A DNA stretch of 64,000 nt, taken from assembly GCA_020636505.1 (NCBI GenBank), contig JACJXR010000003.1, positions 1-64,000 on the forward strand, written 5' to 3'. The notes under the pieces were generated by a model, which made no database searches, had not been told where the DNA came from, and saw nothing but the letters and a program-made list of their open reading frames with translations. Of the stretch, positions 61,468 through 64,000 are shown in pieces. The stretch comes from Chitinophagales bacterium. Lineage in GTDB: Bacteria; Bacteroidota; Bacteroidia; Chitinophagales; Chitinophagaceae. The position numbers and the translations under genes are program-made. Every line of letters starts with the position of its first letter. The first letter of the stretch is position 1.

Positions 61468-62592
61468 ATGTATAGGCAGTGCGCAATATCGGTAATGGAT
61501 ACAATAGCTGACCCGGACATCAGTTTTGATGAAAAGGGAATATCGAATTATTATTACGAATTCCAGAAATGCTATCAAGAGAATGTACGTACAGATTTTG
61601 AAGGGAAGACCAAATTTGAAGCACTAATTGAAAAAATAAAAGAGGAAGGTAAAGGTAAGCCGTATGATTGTGTGATGGGTTTGAGTGGTGGCGTAGACAG
61701 TACATATGTAGCATACATTGCAAAACAATACGGGCTCAGGCCAATGGCTATACATTTTGATAATGGTTGGAATAGTGAACTGGCTGTGATGAATATAGAG
61801 AATATAGTCAGTAGGCTAGGCTTTGACCTGCATACATATGTAATAAACTGGGAAGAATTCAGAGACCTGCAAATAGCTTATCTAAAAGCCTCAGTAGTAG
61901 ACATTGAAGCCATTACTGACCATGCAATATTTGCGACGCTGTATAGGTATGCAGGAGAGAAGGGCTATAAATACATACTAAGCGGGACTAATGTACAAAC
62001 GGAAAATACATTGCCCAAAAGCTGGATACATCCTAAAACAGACCACGTAAATATCAAAGCTATTCATAAAGCTTACGGGAACGTTCCTCTAAAGACATTC
62101 CCCTTTATGGATGCAAAAGTTAAGCGTTATTATCAACAGGCTAAAGGTGTCAGATCTGTTTCTGTACTAAACTACTTTGAGTATAATAAGGCAGAAGTAA
62201 AGGATATTATTCAAAAAGAACTTGGTTGGAGAGATTACGGCGGTAAGCATTATGAAAGTATCTGGACAAGATTCTATCAGGGGTATATTTTGCCGGAAAA
62301 ATTTAAGATCGATAAGCGCAAGGCGCATTTGAGTGATCTGATATTTAGTAAGCAAATCACAAAAGACCAAGCTATTGAAGAATTGGCAAAGCCAATTTAT
62401 GATAAAGAGGTATTCAAGCAAGATTATGAATTTGTATTGAAGAAATTTGGGTTCACAGAAACTGAGTTTCAGGACATAATGAAACAGCCCCCGAGAAGTC
62501 ATTATGATTTTGATCATGAGATGCCTATTGACAAACGCTATCCACTATTAAAACCAATAAAGAAATTGTACAGGCTTTTATTTCCTGCATAA
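61468..62592 (+). CDS. N-acetyl sugar amidotransferase (WbpG/PseA-like), copy 3
   Basis: A 374-residue PP-loop protein (GLSGGVDSTY) with all family blocks: HFDNGWNSELAVMNI, INWEEFRDLQIAYLKAS, DHAIFATLYRYA and WRDYGGKHYESIWTRFYQGYILP. The N terminus keeps the DPDISFDEKG motif but of the four zinc-knuckle cysteines only C5 remains (S8, S26 and Y29 at the others). It is 2 bases before hisH, so this copy is the one in the classic WbpG-HisH-HisF order despite its degenerate knuckle. Confidence 0.9.
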   Translation: MYRQCAISVMDTIADPDISFDEKGISNYYYEFQKCYQENVRTDFEGKTKFEALIEKIKEEGKGKPYDCVMGLSGGVDSTYVAYIAKQYGLRPMAIHFDNGWNSELAVMNIENIVSRLGFDLHTYVINWEEFRDLQIAYLKASVVDIEAITDHAIFATLYRYAGEKGYKYILSGTNVQTENTLPKSWIHPKTDHVNIKAIHKAYGNVPLKTFPFMDAKVKRYYQQAKGVRSVSVLNYFEYNKAEVKDIIQKELGWRDYGGKHYESIWTRFYQGYILPEKFKIDKRKAHLSDLIFSKQITKDQAIEELAKPIYDKEVFKQDYEFVLKKFGFTETEFQDIMKQPPRSHYDFDHEMPIDKRYPLLKPIKKLYRLLFPA

Positions 62593-62594
62593 CT

Positions 62595-63212
62595 ATGATA
62601 GCAATAATTAACTACGGCCTAGGCAACCTAACATCTATAAAAAACATGTGTAAGCGTTTGAGTATAGACGCTACAATTACCGATGATGTAGATGTAATTA
62701 AAAACGCTTCACATTTATTATTGCCCGGAGTGGGGCATTTTAAAAAGGGCATGGCCAATCTGCACGAGTCTGGTTTAAGGATTACAATAACAGAGGAAGT
62801 TATTGAAAGAGGTAAGCCAATTTTGGGCATATGTTTAGGTGCACAATTGCTAACGAAACACAGTGAAGAAGGAGATGTTGACGGACTTGGTTGGGTTGAT
62901 GCCAATACAGTCCGTTTTGATGCAGAAAGATTGGGTAAACTCCCAATACCACATATGGGATGGTCAGATATCAAGGTAAGAGAGGGCTGCTCTCTTTGGG
63001 AGGGGTTGCCTGAAGATCCCAGGTTTTACTTTGTTCATGCATACCATTTTAAATTTGAAAAAGAGGAAGAAATAGCAGCGACATCATTATATGGCTATGA
63101 GTTTGCCTGTGCATTCCAAAAAGAGAATATATTTGGTGCGCAATTTCATCCTGAAAAAAGCCATAAGTTCGGGATGAAGGTATTAGAGAACTTTAATAAA
63201 GTAGGTGGATAG
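62595..63212 (+). CDS. hisH: HisH-type glutaminase subunit
   Basis: A 205-residue class I glutamine amidotransferase. The triad is C80 (GICLGAQLL), H185 and E187 (GAQFHPEKSHKFG). NYGLGNLTSIKN and PGVGHFKKGM are HisH hallmarks. It releases ammonia from glutamine and passes it through HisF. Lying between WbpG copy 3 and hisF, it is the sugar-amidation version (HisH2/WbpH-like) and not the histidine-pathway copy; no other his genes are present. Confidence 0.92.
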   Translation: MIAIINYGLGNLTSIKNMCKRLSIDATITDDVDVIKNASHLLLPGVGHFKKGMANLHESGLRITITEEVIERGKPILGICLGAQLLTKHSEEGDVDGLGWVDANTVRFDAERLGKLPIPHMGWSDIKVREGCSLWEGLPEDPRFYFVHAYHFKFEKEEEIAATSLYGYEFACAFQKENIFGAQFHPEKSHKFGMKVLENFNKVGG

Positions 63213-63217
63213 CCGAT

Positions 63218-63967
63218 ATGAGAAGAATAAGAGTCATACCTGTATTATTGTATAAGAATGGTGGGTTGTACAAAACAATTAAGTTTAAAAACCCTACATA
63301 TATAGGTGACCCTATTAACGCAGTAAAGATATTTAACGAAAAGGAGACAGATGAGCTTGTTCTACTCGATTATAATGCTTCATTAGATAAGAGAGGGATT
63401 AATTATAAAGCGATCGAAGAAATAGCCGGCGAGGCATTCATGCCTATGGCATATGGTGGTGCTATTAAGTCGCTTGATGATGCGAAGCGTGTTTTTGACT
63501 GCGGTTATGAAAAAGTGGTTTTGAACTCTGTGCTTCACACAGATTTGAGTCTTATAGAAAAAGTAGGTAGTATATATGGTGCACAGGCAGTGGTTGGCAG
63601 TATAGATTTTAAAAAAAATATTCTAGGAAAGTTTAAGGTGTATGCTGCATCAGGATCGAAAAATACAGGAGAGGATACCGTAGTATGGGCAAAAAAACTA
63701 CAAGAGCATGGAGTAGGTGAAATAATGATAAACAGTATAGATAGAGATGGTACATGGATGGGCTATGATCTAGATATGGTTAAAAAAGTATCTGATAGTA
63801 TAAGTGTCCCACTAATTGTATGTGGAGGTGCAGGATCAATACAAGACTTTAAAGATGCAGTTGTGTCAGGAGCTTCAGCTGTAGCTGCAGGGAGCATGTT
63901 TGTTTATCAGAAAAAAGGCATGGGCGTATTAATAAGCTTCCCAGCAGAAAGTATTTATTCATCTTAA
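63218..63967 (+). CDS. HisF-type subunit of sugar amidation (WbuZ/HisF2-like)
   Basis: A 249-residue (beta-alpha)8 barrel closely matching HisF: GGAIKSLDDAKRVFDCGYEKVVLNS, the D130 region GSIDFKK, SGSKNTGEDTVVWAKKLQEHGVGEI, NSIDRDGTWMGYD and CGGAGS. The catalytic Asp11 of true HisF is Leu11 here (IPVLLYKNGG in place of the usual C-L-D-V-K-D-G). That should abolish imidazole-glycerol-phosphate cyclisation while leaving the ammonia channel. It is 5 bases after hisH and probably feeds ammonia to the WbpG-type enzymes. Confidence 0.92.
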   Translation: MRRIRVIPVLLYKNGGLYKTIKFKNPTYIGDPINAVKIFNEKETDELVLLDYNASLDKRGINYKAIEEIAGEAFMPMAYGGAIKSLDDAKRVFDCGYEKVVLNSVLHTDLSLIEKVGSIYGAQAVVGSIDFKKNILGKFKVYAASGSKNTGEDTVVWAKKLQEHGVGEIMINSIDRDGTWMGYDLDMVKKVSDSISVPLIVCGGAGSIQDFKDAVVSGASAVAAGSMFVYQKKGMGVLISFPAESIYSS

Positions 63968-63994
63968 TATTTAGAAACAATAAAGAACAAGTAT

Positions 63995-64000
63995 ATGAAA
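63995..64000 (+). other. Possible start of the next gene of the locus
   Basis: ATGAAA at the very edge, 27 bases after the hisF stop with an A-rich lead (AAAGAACAAGTAT), is placed like a start codon. Only two codons are visible, so nothing further can be said. Confidence 0.3.

Noticed and set aside
62595..63967. hisH/hisF as part of a histidine biosynthesis operon
   Set aside because: No other his genes are present, the block follows a WbpG homologue, and the HisF copy lacks Asp11.

Overview
The window looks like chromosomal DNA of a Bacteroidota bacterium, probably near Chitinophagaceae or Saprospirales; the exact family is a guess. The evidence is: repeated TAnnTTTG promoter boxes, few purine-rich ribosome binding sites, two giant secreted proteins with a gliding-motility/type IX secretion C-terminal domain, a GldB lipoprotein, DUF3078-like and DUF6263-like proteins, and a tRNA gene without an encoded CCA end.

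Layout. (1) 1-963: an integrase cut by the left edge points away from tRNA-Gln(UUG), as at the end of an integrated element. (2) 1151-19175: housekeeping genes, namely the PBP2/RodA elongation pair, an ECF sigma / membrane anti-sigma-like / periplasmic Spy-like operon, fmt, aroQ, a MarR regulator overlapping xerD, a Tat-type class V aminotransferase, purB, an RsmF-like rRNA methyltransferase, a LysM protein and a GT9 glycosyltransferase, with several small secreted or membrane proteins. (3) 19338-36922: two tandem gliding_CTERM proteins ending in a strong terminator, DinB, an abundant-looking secreted protein of unknown function, nadE, an outer-membrane barrel, gldB, DUF3078, scpA, a DUF6263 lipoprotein, tsaD-trmN6 and a ClC protein. 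(4) 37234 to the right edge: one long same-strand surface-polysaccharide locus, by eye more A/T-rich than the left part.

The polysaccharide locus holds a BY-kinase/chain-length protein with an 11-fold Tyr-Gly tail, GDP-fucose synthesis (gmd, fcl), a Wzm/Wzt ABC exporter, an O-acyltransferase, six glycosyltransferases, two epimerases, an AsnB-type amidotransferase, a PglD-like acetyltransferase, a PIG-L deacetylase, WbqC, a GNAT enzyme and a CBS-nucleotidyltransferase. It also carries three paralogous WbpG-type N-acetyl-sugar amidotransferases served by one HisH/HisF pair. The HisF copy lacks the cyclase Asp11 and only one WbpG copy keeps the four-cysteine N-terminal knuckle. Together these suggest a fucose-containing, acylated glycan with amidino or amide-modified amino sugars, exported by an ABC transporter. 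The locus runs past the right edge.

The signals most worth following are the WbpG triplet with a repurposed HisF, several genes whose -7 box abuts the start codon (probable leaderless mRNAs), the compact promoter of the 26459 gene, a 125-bp element with perfect 16-bp inverted ends at 12275-12399, and the BY-kinase tail.
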